Shown: positions 33,625 to 45,420 of the stretch, piece by piece
Position numbering within the stretch: the first letter of the stretch is position 1
Layout of the letters: the number at the start of each line of letters is the position of its first letter
Source: Struthidea cinerea
Lineage: Eukaryota > Chordata > Aves > Passeriformes > Corcoracidae
Direction: 5' to 3'
Length of the DNA: 64,000 bases
Assembly: GCA_013397865.1 (NCBI GenBank)
Contig: VZTI01004092.1
Coordinates: 952,345 to 1,016,344 of the forward strand
Position numbers and translations under genes: made by a program
The notes under the pieces: model-generated
Seen by the model: the letters and a program-made list of their open reading frames with translations, nothing else
The model's database searches: none
Told to the model about the DNA's origin: nothing

Positions 33625-34664
33625 TCACCTGACCTTCTCACTCTCAGTCATTTCCCAAAGTCCCAGGTTGAGCACCTTGAGGCAGGGCAGCTGGGTGATG
33701 CGCTCCAGGCCCCGCTTGGTGATGCGGGTGCAGCCGTAGAGGTCGATGCCTGTGAGCTGGCTGAGGTGTTCGGCGATGAGCTCCAGGCCCTTGTCGGTGA
33801 TGCGGACGCACTGGCCGATGTTGAGGGTGCGCAGCCCGTGCATCTGCCGCACCATGCGGTTGATGCCCTCGTCACTGATGTGGCAGGAGCAGAGGGACAG
33901 GGAGCGCAGCCCGTCGAGGCCCTGTGCGATGTAGGCTAGGCTCTGGTCCCCCACCTTGTCGCAGAAGGAGACGTCGAGGCCGGACAGCCGCAGGCTGCCC
34001 ATGGCCAGGTGCATGATGCCCGTGTCGCTGATGTTGTCGCAGGAGCGCAGGTTGAGGCTCCGCAGGCTGCTCATGTGCGACAGGTGCAGCAGCCCCGCGT
34101 CCGAGATGCCCCCGCAGAAGCTGAGGTTGAGCTGGCGGAGGCGGCCCAGCCCGCGGGCCAGGTGCTTGAGCGAGAGGTCGCTGAGCTTCTGGCAGTCCTG
34201 CAGCGTGAGCTGCTCCAGGCCCAGGCAGCCCTCGGCCGCGCTGCGGGTCATGCCCGCCAGGTGCCCGATGCCCACGTCGGAGAGGTGCCGGCAGGAGCGC
34301 AGGTTGAGGCTCTTGAGGCGCTGCAGGCCCCAGGCGATGAGCAGGAGGCCGGTGTTGGTGATGTTGCTGCAGCCTCCGAGCTCGAGCACCTCCAGGCCCT
34401 TGAGGTACTGGGCGATGCGGCCCAGGCTGCTGTCCGTGATCTGCTTGCAGAGGCTCAGGTTGAGCGAGCGCAGGGAGCTGATCTCCGCCACGAAGGCGTG
34501 GCTCAGCCCGTTGTCGGTGAGGTTGTAGCAGCCGCTGAGGTTGAGGCTCTCGATGTCCGCCATGCCCTGGACCACGTAGCTCAGGCTGCGCCGCAGCGAC
34601 AGGATCTGCACCCGCCGGATGCCCCGCGCCGCCAGGCTGGGGAAGAGCGAGGGGTTGGCGCGGC
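33625..34664 (-). CDS. FBXL14: F-box and leucine-rich repeat protein 14, C-terminal 345 codons (5' part in assembly gap)
   Basis: FBXL14 is the substrate-recognition subunit of an SCF (SKP1-CUL1-F-box) ubiquitin ligase. Vertebrate orthologues drive turnover of Snail-family and related EMT regulators, and the fly homologue is Ppa. The visible protein starts in RANPSLF and runs through about eleven LRRs of the cysteine-containing type (pattern L..LNLS.C..ITD.GL) plus a terminal partial repeat ending LGLWEMTESEKVR and TGA. Nearly every residue agrees with the mammalian protein as I know it. From R56 to R400 the count fits a 400-residue form exactly. The F-box (about residues 2-48) and the start codon lie in the gap at 34665-35554. 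A GTG at 34609-34611 is the internal Val of RRVQIL, not a start. Third positions are extremely G/C rich. The stop overlaps a splice-donor sequence (see findings). WNT5B lies divergently ~20 kb away. Confidence 0.97.
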
Positions 34665-35554
34665 NNNNNNNNNNNNNNNNNNNNNNNNNNNNNNNNNNNN
34701 NNNNNNNNNNNNNNNNNNNNNNNNNNNNNNNNNNNNNNNNNNNNNNNNNNNNNNNNNNNNNNNNNNNNNNNNNNNNNNNNNNNNNNNNNNNNNNNNNNNN
34801 NNNNNNNNNNNNNNNNNNNNNNNNNNNNNNNNNNNNNNNNNNNNNNNNNNNNNNNNNNNNNNNNNNNNNNNNNNNNNNNNNNNNNNNNNNNNNNNNNNNN
34901 NNNNNNNNNNNNNNNNNNNNNNNNNNNNNNNNNNNNNNNNNNNNNNNNNNNNNNNNNNNNNNNNNNNNNNNNNNNNNNNNNNNNNNNNNNNNNNNNNNNN
35001 NNNNNNNNNNNNNNNNNNNNNNNNNNNNNNNNNNNNNNNNNNNNNNNNNNNNNNNNNNNNNNNNNNNNNNNNNNNNNNNNNNNNNNNNNNNNNNNNNNNN
35101 NNNNNNNNNNNNNNNNNNNNNNNNNNNNNNNNNNNNNNNNNNNNNNNNNNNNNNNNNNNNNNNNNNNNNNNNNNNNNNNNNNNNNNNNNNNNNNNNNNNN
35201 NNNNNNNNNNNNNNNNNNNNNNNNNNNNNNNNNNNNNNNNNNNNNNNNNNNNNNNNNNNNNNNNNNNNNNNNNNNNNNNNNNNNNNNNNNNNNNNNNNNN
35301 NNNNNNNNNNNNNNNNNNNNNNNNNNNNNNNNNNNNNNNNNNNNNNNNNNNNNNNNNNNNNNNNNNNNNNNNNNNNNNNNNNNNNNNNNNNNNNNNNNNN
35401 NNNNNNNNNNNNNNNNNNNNNNNNNNNNNNNNNNNNNNNNNNNNNNNNNNNNNNNNNNNNNNNNNNNNNNNNNNNNNNNNNNNNNNNNNNNNNNNNNNNN
35501 NNNNNNNNNNNNNNNNNNNNNNNNNNNNNNNNNNNNNNNNNNNNNNNNNNNNNN
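34665..35554. other. Assembly gap (890 N) over the FBXL14 5' end
   Basis: The run of N begins inside an FBXL14 codon and ends in CCG-rich DNA. By length the missing ~55 codons need only ~165 bases, so the rest should be the 5' UTR and core promoter. Both edges are very GC rich, a common cause of failed sequencing. The N length may be an estimate. Confidence 0.95.
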
Positions 35555-35689
35555 GGGGGCGCCGCCGCCGCCGGGCCCGGGCCGAGGCACCTCAGCCGTC
35601 ACCTGGGCCCGCCCCGGCTCCGGCACAGGGCACGGGTGGCAGCCAGACGGTCCTCGAGTGGCCAGAGAGCGAGTCTGGTGCAGTGCAGG
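35555..35689 (-). promoter_or_regulatory. FBXL14: Upstream edge of FBXL14 promoter CpG island
   Basis: The first ~135 bases after the gap are GC and CpG rich, including a CCG run and a CCCGGGCC-type stretch. They grade directly into a CR1 fragment. Position upstream of the missing FBXL14 first codons makes this the distal part of its promoter island. No TATA box is evident. Confidence 0.5.
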
Positions 35690-36060
35690 GGCACCCACAC
35701 AGGAAAGAAGTTCTTGCTCGTATTCAGGAGGAACTTTCTGTGCGTCAGTTTCTGGCCATTGGCTCTTGTTCTATTGCTTGGTGTCACCGAGAAGAGCCTG
35801 GCTCCTTCCTCTTGACACTCATCCTTCAGATACTTACAGACACTGATGAGGTCCCTTCTCAGTCATCTCTTCTTGAGGCTGAACAGGCCCAATTCTCTCA
35901 GCCTTTTCTCACAAGAGAGACGCTCCAGTCCCCTCATCATCTTTGTCACTCTTCACTGGACCCTCTCCAGGATCTCCATGTCTCTCTTGTCCTGGGGATC
36001 CCAAAACTGGATGCAGGGCTGAGTAGAGGGGCAGATCACCTTCCTCGACCTGCTGACAAT
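35690..36060 (-). mobile_element. CR1 LINE fragment (antisense) beside the FBXL14 promoter
   Basis: The plus strand shows reversed CR1 phrases in order: GGAAAGAAGTTCTTGCTCG, TTCAGGAGGAACTTTCTGTG, GAGGTCCCTTCTCAGTC, AGGCTGAACAGGCCCAATTC and CACTGGACCCTCTCCAGG. The fragment lies within ~140 bases of the gap edge. It lacks the 3' terminal part, so it is an internal CR1 piece or was truncated on both sides. Confidence 0.9.
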
Positions 36061-36213
36061 ACTTTTCCTAATGCATTACTTATCCTAATTCTCGCCCCGC
36101 TTCCTGCCCTGTCAGTGCAGAGAAGCCGTGGTGGGTGCTGTGTTGTCACCCATGGATGACAGGTCCCCACCGGGGCAGGAGTGGTGGGGCTGCAGACAGC
36201 AGCGCTGCTTCAT

Positions 36214-36456
36214 GGAATCGCAGAGTCAATGAGGTTGGAAAAGACCTCTGAGATCATCGAGTCCAACCTATGACCACGTCAACCAGACCATGGCACCGAG
36301 TGCCATGTCCGGTCTTTCCTTAAACACCTCCAGGGACGGTCACTCTGCCAGCTCCCTGGGCAGTCCCTTCCAATGTGTAATCACTCTTTGCTGTGAAGAA
36401 GTTCCTCCTAATGTCCAGCCTGAATCTCCCCTGGCACAGCTGGACACTCCAGCTCA
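36214..36456 (-). mobile_element. CR1 LINE, 3'-end fragment (antisense)
   Basis: It begins with the reversed CR1 3' end (GAATCGCAGAGTCAATGAGG, then AAAAGACCTCTGAGATCATC) and continues into the GTTCCTCCTAATGTCCAGCC block. It has the same orientation as the copy at 35690 but covers an overlapping region of the consensus out of order, so it is a separate insertion or a rearranged one. Confidence 0.9.
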
Positions 36457-39400
36457 GCGTTGTGCCACACTCCAGTCAGCCCCCTCACTTCACCCCGGTA
36501 TCTGCCACTGGGCCACCTCTGCATCGAGGTTTGCCAGGGCAGGTAACTCCTCGAGCTCTCTGGGAGCCCTGGGCCCCATGAGGAGGGACAGGGGTTCGTG
36601 CAGCTGCGGAAGGTGGCAAAGGGAAAGTGGATGACTGCCTCACCTTTGCCTGCTGGAGCGCCGGCTGCTGCGGTCTGCGGCGTGGCCGTGAGGCAGCGTC
36701 ATAGCCTTGAGGACCAAAGTTTGGGAACCCTGTGTCCAGGCATGCCTGCAGGAGCGATAAGACAGGGCTGTAAACAGCTCGGAGATCTGGGTAGCTGTCA
36801 AGGTTGCCGTGCATCTCTGCATGGACCATTTTAGGGCCTCTTGTAATGGGAAATGGAAAATCTCCTGAAAATGGCTTTCAGCTAATGGCCTCCTTGAACT
36901 AGCTCTGAAAATTGCTGAAGTACTCACATAAACCGAGCAATTTACAGTGATTTCCAGCAATTTCAAGAAAGAATGTTTGAAAATCGTGTTTCTTATGTGT
37001 CTGTAGCCTCTTGTAATGGTAACTGTGCACATCTCAACACCGGACAGTGCTGCGGCAGTGTTAAAAATGGCTTAAGTGCTACCGGAGATCAAGTAAGGCT
37101 TTTCAAAGCAGTTTCAGAAGAGCAGGACTGCCCTTTCTTTGTAAAGAAAAAATAAAGTTTGCATTTGTTCAGCATGACAGGGTGTGTTTCTAATACTGTC
37201 TGGATTGCTAAAATACTGCACAGAGCAGCCTAGTTCTGATGTGTTTGCTGTACTGATGCCTTCACTAACCTGAAGGAATAGGCTCTACTTCAATCATCAT
37301 TTAAATTTATCTGCTGCAGAAGCAGTCATGGCTCCGCCTTCATGTACAGATTCCCTGTGAGTAGATTCTGTTGCCTGCTTAGAGGTTAAACATTTAGATT
37401 TCACCCTGCTTTTTTTCCTTTTTGCTTTAAGTTGGAGGCAAGGCGAGTTGAAGGACTCTGAGGCCCTGATCCTGCAATGAGTTCCCCATGCATATAAACA
37501 TCACTATCGACATTAGGCTGTGGTTTGGCAGCGCACAAAAGCCAGCGGTACAGCTCCTATTATTGGCTCCAAAATGGGGTGGCCACATGATGTGAAGCGC
37601 TGACCTGGTATTCATTCACCCTGCCTGCTCAAGTTAATTCAAGAAGTTTTTGACAGGTTAACTTTTTACTAGCAGACTTTATGCCGGCTCAGGTGTCACT
37701 GTACTCAGCTCCAGCCAGATCAGGTATCGTCTGCACCCCTGTGCCTGGCACGTGGCCAGAGCAGGATTGGCGCTGGCCCCGCATCCTGCGCTCTGGCTCA
37801 TTCAGCAGCAGCCTGATCACATGCCTTGGCCTGATCCCGATGAAATTTGTACTCCTGGGTGATCCAGCAATGCGCAGACCTGGTTTTAGTGATTGTGGAG
37901 CCGCAGTCACACACAGGAACTGTACTGGGGTGTCACCCAGTATGAATTCCCTTTGTAGCATTATTTATGCAGTTTGTGCTGCCAGGAGGTTGGTTAACCA
38001 TCGGGTTAATAAGCAAAAGAACAGGGGCAATAGATTTTTTTCTCTGCAGATCGGCTGTGCTCAGATCAGTTGTAGAGCATCGCAGCTGAAGTGGAGAATT
38101 TCTGTGGGGTGAGGAGCAGGTGAAAGGTGTGGTGTCTCACGGGCCTGTCGTGGCAGGGATTCCTTGTCTGGAGGCAGTGGGAACGCTCACAGGAAGGGAG
38201 TCCAGTAGACATCAGGCAACGTGTGAAGGAAACGTGGTACAGAAGTGTTGGTGTATCTCAGCGATTGCGGCATTGCTCATAACTGGCAACGCTGCAAGCG
38301 AGTTACACAAGTCACTCTGAAAGAGTGCTAATGAAGGCTTTCACCGTGTTATCCCAAACTCAACTGCGGAATCTTACCATGGAAATAATGTGGTATTTCC
38401 TTTCTCTAAGCCTTTCAAACCACATTTGAAGGGGAGTAGGAAAAGGTGTGCTCTTCAAGGCAGAAAAGCTTACCTGAAATACTTTTTTCTTTGTGTCTTG
38501 GCACGCTGTGTCTGTAGTGCCTCATGTGTGTAGCCAGCAAAAGTTAGAAATAGATTATGCATTTTCTGGAGACTCTGAAGTTCTCTTTCTCACGTGTTAT
38601 ATACTTAGAGCATCTGTGCTTCTTTGTGAACAATTAAGGTTTACTTATTGAGTGGAACAGCCCAGAATTTGGATTTATAATCCTAATCTACTGTAGCATT
38701 GATTTGGGGGAGAGGAGGGCACAGAAATTACTATTTTATCAGATTTTTATTTCTCAGTCTAAGTGACATGTTTGGAAATAGAGATTTAGAAAGACAAAGT
38801 ACAAAGTGCATGAAAAGGGCCAATTTGTCACATGGTTGTTCAGTTGACTTCGTGTTTCCAGGAATAAAGGAATATGTGCCATGTTTTTCGTGATCTCCTG
38901 TGGTATAAATAGGAGGTGGTAATCACTGTGTGATAAACTGCTTTTTATTAAAAATCCCTGCCTGCCTCTCATGCACTCTGATGGCTGATCCATCCCCCTG
39001 GAACCATCTCTAGCATTCCAGCCCCTCGAGCGGCTCCCGACAGCCACACTCTCTTTTAGAAAGCACTTGCCAGATAAATGCTTCATTTTTTTTCCCTCCA
39101 ATTACCCCGGTGTTCAGCGGAGGCCGTACAGTTTTGCTTGGCAGGGGCTCAGGAGGATCCACATAACTCACTCGTGGCTTCTACGATTGGAAGCAGCTCG
39201 TGCTGATAAAGCTGCACTGTTGTCTATCCTGCATCTTTTATTGCATGGTTGGGCATAACATCCACCAGGTCTCTCTGCGGCTCCCATCTCAGCCTGGCCT
39301 TGTTTGTTACTTTTGCCTGTCAGTTTGCAGGGTAACTTTTGGCTCACATTAGTCATTTGAGAGATAACAGAGCCCTTCCCTATCCTTCCTTTTCTTCTGC

Positions 39401-39819
39401 CACCCTGCTCCATGTGCTTTCTGCATTTTCATAGCTTCAGCTGCGGAATGAAAAACTTGTGAATTTACCCACAGGAATCTTTTTAGCCTTAGGCTTTTTT
39501 TGCCTATGGGCAGTGGCCATTGGGACTGCGGGACAGAAGTGACACAAAAACTCTTGGACAAAAAAGCCCATGCCCAGCTAACCCTTCGCTCTCTTTTGAT
39601 CCTTTTAAACTTAGATGCGGCCACACTCCAGGGGCTACAGTTGTCCTTCACAAGTTGGCTTCCAGACCTTCTTCATCAGATTTGAAGCGTGACCACAAAA
39701 ATCAACTAAGTGTGATACAACCCATGGTCTTAAACTGGGTTTAAAGTTGGTTGAATGGAGCTTCTTCAAATTCTATTTGGGGAATGTGTTTTTGTGTAGG
39801 AGTGAGACCAAAAGGGTCC
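36457..39819. other. Intergenic stretch, no gene recognised
   Basis: This lies between FBXL14 and WNT5B. It contains a possible short terminal exon at 37007-37156 (listed separately) and a segment near 37455-37560 with the phrase GCCCTGATCCTGCAATGAG, which recurs in old reptilian repeats. Other open frames are short and without recognisable similarity. Confidence 0.5.
37007..37156 (+). other. Candidate small terminal exon or small ORF with poly(A) signal
   Basis: A TTCTTATGTGTCTGTAG acceptor-like sequence ends at 37006. An open frame from an upstream ATG at 36973 reads 60 residues, is Cys rich in the middle (CNGNCAHLNTGQCCG) and Lys rich at the end. It stops at a TAA (37153-37155) lying inside an AATAAA at 37151-37156. 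This combination could be the last exon of an unannotated transcript. It is short enough to be chance, and I do not recognise the peptide. Confidence 0.2.
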
Positions 39820-40097
39820 TTTTGGGGCTGTTGTAATAGGGCAATAGTTAATGGTTTTAAACTAAAGGAGGGTCAGTTTAGAGACAAGTTTTTGACACTG
39901 AGGATGGTGAAACACTGGAACAGGTTGCCCAGAGTGGTGGTGGATGCTGCATTCCTGGAAACATTAATGGTCAGGTTGAGCAGAACTCTGAGCAACCTGG
40001 TCTAGTTGAAGATGTCCCTGCTCATTGCAGGGGGTTGGACTAGGTGGCCTTTCAAGGTTCCTTCCAAACCAAACTGTTTAATGATACTGTGATTCTG
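39820..40097 (+). mobile_element. CR1 LINE, 3'-end fragment (sense)
   Basis: CR1 sense phrases appear in order: GGTTTTAAACTAAAGGAGGG, TGGTGAAACACTGGAACAGG, TTGCCCAGAGTGGTGGTGG, GGGGGTTGGACTAGGTGGCC and TTCAAGGTTCCTTCCAAACC. The end is a diverged terminal repeat near 40097. About 280 bases are retained. Confidence 0.92.
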
Positions 40098-43000
40098 CAT
40101 TGCTGACAGCCAAGCCAGTGTCTTCTGACATGGCTCAGCAAAATGAGGGTGCCAGCTTGTGGAGGGAACGTGCTGCTCATCACTGGTTCACGCTGACTGG
40201 ACTCCTGACTACTGCTGAAGAGCTTTTCTGCACTTAGCAAGGTGTCAGGGAAGCTGGGCTGCCGTCTTTTAGAGCTTCCTTTTCTTCGTGAATGTAAAGC
40301 AAAGACGATCCTCATGAGCCCTTCTGTGAATGGAACGAGTAATTACATGACAAAGCTCTCTTCTAAGAGTTACACATGGGAGTGTAGGCAGAACGGGTGG
40401 GTAATGTGCAGAATTTAGACACATAAGCATGGGTGCATATCTGTGTGCATGCATACACACATATAAATCAGCATAGGGTGTTAAGTGAATGGATTATCTT
40501 GGGAATTCATGCTGGTTGTGATCTTTAGTTTTTTGGTCAGAGATTATAAAGAAAATTTGACTGCTCAGAGGGTTATCTGGAAATTGTAATATTGGGATCC
40601 TTTTGCCTATTGAGCTTTGTTGTGAAGACTAGGTTACTATGAAGCTTTCCTTTAAAATAAAGTGAGTTTTTGTACTTTGCAGGCTTCATGTCTCTAATAA
40701 GTGCTACATGAGGCTGTATTTTAGGATTATGTGCTTTGTCCTGCACAAAGTAATTCTCATCTGCCATGTATTTCCCGGCATCGGGTGGTTTTTTCAAAAT
40801 ACAATGTGCTGTGGGTATGTGGTCAGATGCTGGGGCATAATGCAGAGCTGATGTCTCAGTGCAGAGTCCAGCTATAGATTTGAGCCTTTGGGATTTGGGT
40901 ATTTTCTTCAGGTCTTCCTTTTACTTGCCAGTCAATATCTGACAAGAACATAACTCTGCTCATATGAGGAGGAATGGTCAGAGGGTGTGAAGTGTGGGTG
41001 GTCTGGATTCTATTCCCAGCTTTGCTGTTAAATTGGCCAACGATTGTAGCTGCTGTAACAGATTGAAGCAAACATAAATGAAAGGATTTCTTGAAGAATC
41101 AAAACAATTTATTATTGTCCAGACAGCTCCCTCGAATGCCATGTGCCTCTCATGTCTGGCTGTCTGTCTGCTCCTGTGGGACAGGACTGTCTGGTCTCAG
41201 AGCATGGGACCTGGGCCCCTGCCCGCAGGCAATTCCCTGGCGCAGCCATGCACGTCACACCCTTCAGGGCTTATGTGGAGCTTGGTACTCAATGGTTAAA
41301 ATCATCAAAGGGAAAGTGCTTTGGGAGGGAAGGATGTAAAACCTCAAACCTGAGTGCTTGCAGTTCGTTGCACTGGGTGCTATTTTAAGTGTTGGGCTTT
41401 GTCATTTCTTCATTAGCAGTGCCTAAGAAGATTGAGATGGCAGAAAATATCTGATGCAATCGTTATTATTAAAAGCAGTGGCACAAAAACAAAGAGACCT
41501 TTCAGGTGGTAATTGCTTTCATAAGCCATTCCTGGGGATTGAACTCTGAGACCTCTACAACTTGATCTAAAAGGGGCAGCCCTTGCAGTCACAGCAGGAA
41601 CATGTGTGTCTGACATGCTGTGTGGTACCTGTTACAGCAGCAGGTCTGTGAAATCTTCCTTTGTAACAGCTGTTTGGTCCAAAACCCAGCAGAGGTGGGT
41701 GGATAGATGCTCTGTGTGTGCAGCTCCGCTGACAGCCAACACGTTCAGCCTGGGATGGGGGAGATGTTCTGGCCTTTGGCTGAGGCTGGAGCAGAGTGGG
41801 TGCAGCCTCCTCCCTGCCAAAAGCTTCCATGCAGTCAGGGCAGATTGCTGGCCAGCTTGTGAGTAAGGGTTTTTTGGCTGTCAGGGAAGCTTCTCCCTGT
41901 GCTCTCTGTCAGAAGCTGCAAGAAAGAAAAGACATCAGTCCCTGGGCTTTCCAGTCAAGCCTTGCATGGGGCCCCCGGAGTGAGGTCCAGGGACAAGTAA
42001 TTCTTATATTCTTGCCACAGTGAGAGTGAAAGGCAGCCTCACAAGAGGACAAGCTCAGCTTAGGGAGGGTTCGGATGTAGCTGTGTGGTTCTTAAAATGC
42101 AAGATTTTTGTGCCCATGGATTACTGCAGCATTACATTTAACTATTGTCTCCTCCCTGTCTGGACTGTGGCCACCAGCACATTTTCAGGTAGTAAATGGC
42201 ATTCTGAAATTGGCAATTCACTCGAATTGGACTAAGTTATGTCACCTGCCTTATGAGCACCGGCTCTGAAGTGAGTTCTTGGAGGAAAACTGAAAAATAG
42301 GGCAATACTGTTTTGGAAACATGCTGTGAAAATGAGATTCACCATTAGAGCCTGGCACAAAGGTGAGAGTTAGAAAATACAGTTTTATAAGGAAGGCAGG
42401 CTAAAGACACAAAATACAATGTTCTACTCAATGGAGGATTTGGATTGCTTCTGGCCAGAGGAAGGTTACTGTAACATTTTATTCCTAGAAGTAACAGCAC
42501 AGAAACTGTTTGTGCTAAATCCCCTTGATTTTCTGAAAGTTCTGGTGCAACTCTAATGGATGCACAGAAAAATGGTCGCAAAGGGAGGTGCCTTTCAAAA
42601 ACTTCCTTTGTTCTTGCTTCTCTTCTTGGGTTCGTGTGGAAACTCTGAAACCCCATTAAGGCAGCTGAATTCACCAACACGTGTTATCTATCTGTGCACG
42701 ACAAAAATTTTGGAAATCCTCTCTGGAAATGCGGGGGTAAAATTAAGGGCAGACACAAACAGGGCAGGGAGAAAGTATAGAGTTCACCATACTGGAGGTG
42801 GAAATATAAATGGGTAGAACAAGATCTGTGTTTTACACTCGTTCTTTCAACTTATGTCTACACTGTTCATAAAAAAACCCCCATAATAAACCTTTGCCTA
42901 CAGTATAATTAATGCACATTAATTCGTGTGACCAGACCCTGTCATGTACAGTGAGAATACAACTTTCTCTAATTCTGACGGTGCCAAATTTTTTTTTAAA

Positions 43001-43359
43001 TGTATGCACACAGAAAAGTATAAGCTAGAAATACGGCTTTTACTTCTGGGTTATTTTTCCCCAGCATACACGCTGACTAAATTATGTGGAAAAGCCTCTT
43101 TCTTTCCACTGTTTCACCCTTGAGATCTAGTATTTTCCTAGTCTTGTCAATGTTGTTGTTCCACACCTTTTGCCAGCAATCCTGATCTGTATTCTTTAGG
43201 TTCCTTTTGGAACAGTGAATCCTTTTGTGAGAAGATTATTCCTTGATGCCCTGAAGCAGGAAACATAAACAAAAGCCTTCAGATGTATTGAAATCTGTGA
43301 AAATATGTATAGAATGGCAATGGTTGCCACAGGACATGGGAGGCAACAGGTAACTCAAT

Positions 43360-43740
43360 AATAATAGTTTGCATATCCATAACACCTCTTCTGTGGCAAA
43401 AGATGTCGATGTAATCATGTAATACTTGGAGCTTTGTAGCATTTCAGGGTCCTTTGCAGGTTTTAGCCCCGTTTCATCCGTGATGAAACTAAGTCCCAAA
43501 ATGTCTGTTCTTCATGGATGGCAAGTGAGTACCTGCGGCTTAACTTGGTTTGAAATGGGGATGTTTGGGCTCACGCTGTCTCACTAGGTGCCCAGAAGTA
43601 TAGGCATGAAATCAGGTTTTGGAAACTGAGAGCTGAATGACTTCCCAGCGTCACATGCTGGGTTTGTTGCAGGGCCAGGAATACAGCCCAGATCTCCTGG
43701 CTCCCTACCCACTCCCTGAGCAGCAAGGCCAGTCCTCAGC
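43360..43740. mobile_element. Possible MIR/CORE-SINE-like relic
   Basis: The segment carries AATAATAATAG near its start, then GATGAAACTAAG, GAATGACTTCCCAGCGTCAC, GCAGGGCCAGGAATACAGCC and CCAGATCTCCTGGCTCCC. That is the order seen in MIR-type core SINEs of amniotes. It is strongly diverged. Identification is by pattern memory and the limits are approximate. Confidence 0.4.
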
Positions 43741-45420
43741 TCTGTTTCAAGGGATCCTAGAGAGCACTGGCATCTTAGCAAGTCAGCTGGCAACTTCACT
43801 GTGTTTTGTTTAGAATGCTTCACGTTCTTCCATCTAATTCCCACACTGAAAATTTCCAGCTTCCTATTTTCTCCAAGCTGTCCCAGCAAGACATGTTGAA
43901 TATGCAGATGTGGGGGCACACACTCACACACGTGCTTTTCCTGAAGCAACCCCTCAAAGTTTCTTCTGGATGTTTGTTTTACTCCAGTTCCTGTAATCCC
44001 CAAAGTGACATTAAACAGATTTTTTTTGTTTAACCTTTGTATGAAACTCTGTGTCTCTCTCTGTCACTTTATTTGTAAGGATATGTGGTTTTAGTTACAT
44101 TTGGTTACATTCCCTTGTGCGTGGAGGAGACACTGTGTAAATGAAAACATATTATAATTATTACACACCAGGCACAAATGTCTTCTCAGACATCTCCCAT
44201 ATATGCCTTCTCCAGAACGTGTTTTTGAGTGTGCACATCACTGTATTTTCAAACGCATTCATGTAGTAAATAACTTCTTTCTCTCTACAACTGTTCAGAA
44301 ACAGGAGGGCTGTTCACTCGAAGTCTTGGAACTGCATCTCAGAGGCAAGTGAAATTGTGCCTGAGAGCAGGAGTGGGAGCCTTGCTAGCCCATTTCCTGA
44401 TGCTGAATCTCTCAGTACAAAGCTGGCACTGGGCTTGACCGAAGAACTGCACGCTGTCAGCACGAGTGAAGTCAAGACAGTGAAAAAGCTGGCTTCTGCT
44501 TCAAGTGAGGAAGTTATTTTGCTGCAGCAGCATAAATCCTTAATAGGATTTCTTGCTTTCCCTCCAGTGTAGAGACTCAGGCAACTCCCTCTTTCCTTCT
44601 ACACCTTGCCTCCTGCAAGGATGGTGCACATATCCTCATGCAGCAGCTTTCTGAGGTCCACACCTGCAAGCAAGCCTATAACCCCTCTGTGCAGTGCAGT
44701 AGTCTTCCCTCTCCTGCAAGACAAGCAATTCCTATCTTCTCTGCAGATACACCGGGGGTTTTTTGCAGGACAAACACATTTTCCTTTGCAAGAACTTTGT
44801 AGTTGTCCAAAAAAGCAAAGGTTGCATTCCAGGTGTACAGCTGTTCCACCTACAGAAATACTCTAGTCCTGTCTAGTCACCTTACTCAATAACACATTGC
44901 CAGAGAGAATAAATATGTTCAAGAGATTGGGGAAAGAATCTCCAGGACTGTAAATATCCTTTGGGATTGTAGCATAAAATAGATCAGTTTAATTTTCTTT
45001 ATTTCAGTGACAGTTGGAAGAACTTAACCCGCTGGATTTCTCCCATTGAGTATGTGTTTTCCCTTTAGTTTCAAGGGAAGAATAAACACGTTTCTTTCTT
45101 TTAAAAAAAGCTGTCTCCTATAGACTGTTCTCTTGTGTGTGGTAAGTTCTGCACAGGGTTTAGTGTGAACATGGACTAAATAATGACAATATTTACATGT
45201 TTTCACTGGGGGATATTTAAATGCATTAGATCCTGTAACACGCAGCATCCACAGGCAAAATCACAATGCTGGCCCTGAATTAAATGCAGCTCCCCAGCAG
45301 ATGAAAGAACTGAATTTCAGTCTCAGTCAGCTGTAACCAAAACGAGAAGCTCAGCAGATCAGCAGCGGTGCTGGGAAGACAGTGTCCGAGCTGAGCCCTT
45401 GGTGCAGTCACCAGCCCGAG

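Noticed and set aside
34609..34611. GTG as the start codon of a 328-residue LRR protein
   Set aside because: It is the internal Val of the conserved RRVQIL in FBXL14. The homologous reading frame continues upstream to the gap edge at 34664, and vertebrate genes do not normally use GTG starts.
33872..36159. Open frames of 300-700 codons through the N gap on either strand
   Set aside because: N codons cannot contain stops, so these frames are artefacts. The readable parts are the other frames of FBXL14 or CR1 sequence.
37430..37620. Apparent conserved non-coding element
   Set aside because: The phrase GCCCTGATCCTGCAATGAG recurs in old reptilian interspersed repeats as I remember them, so an ancient repeat is the simpler reading.
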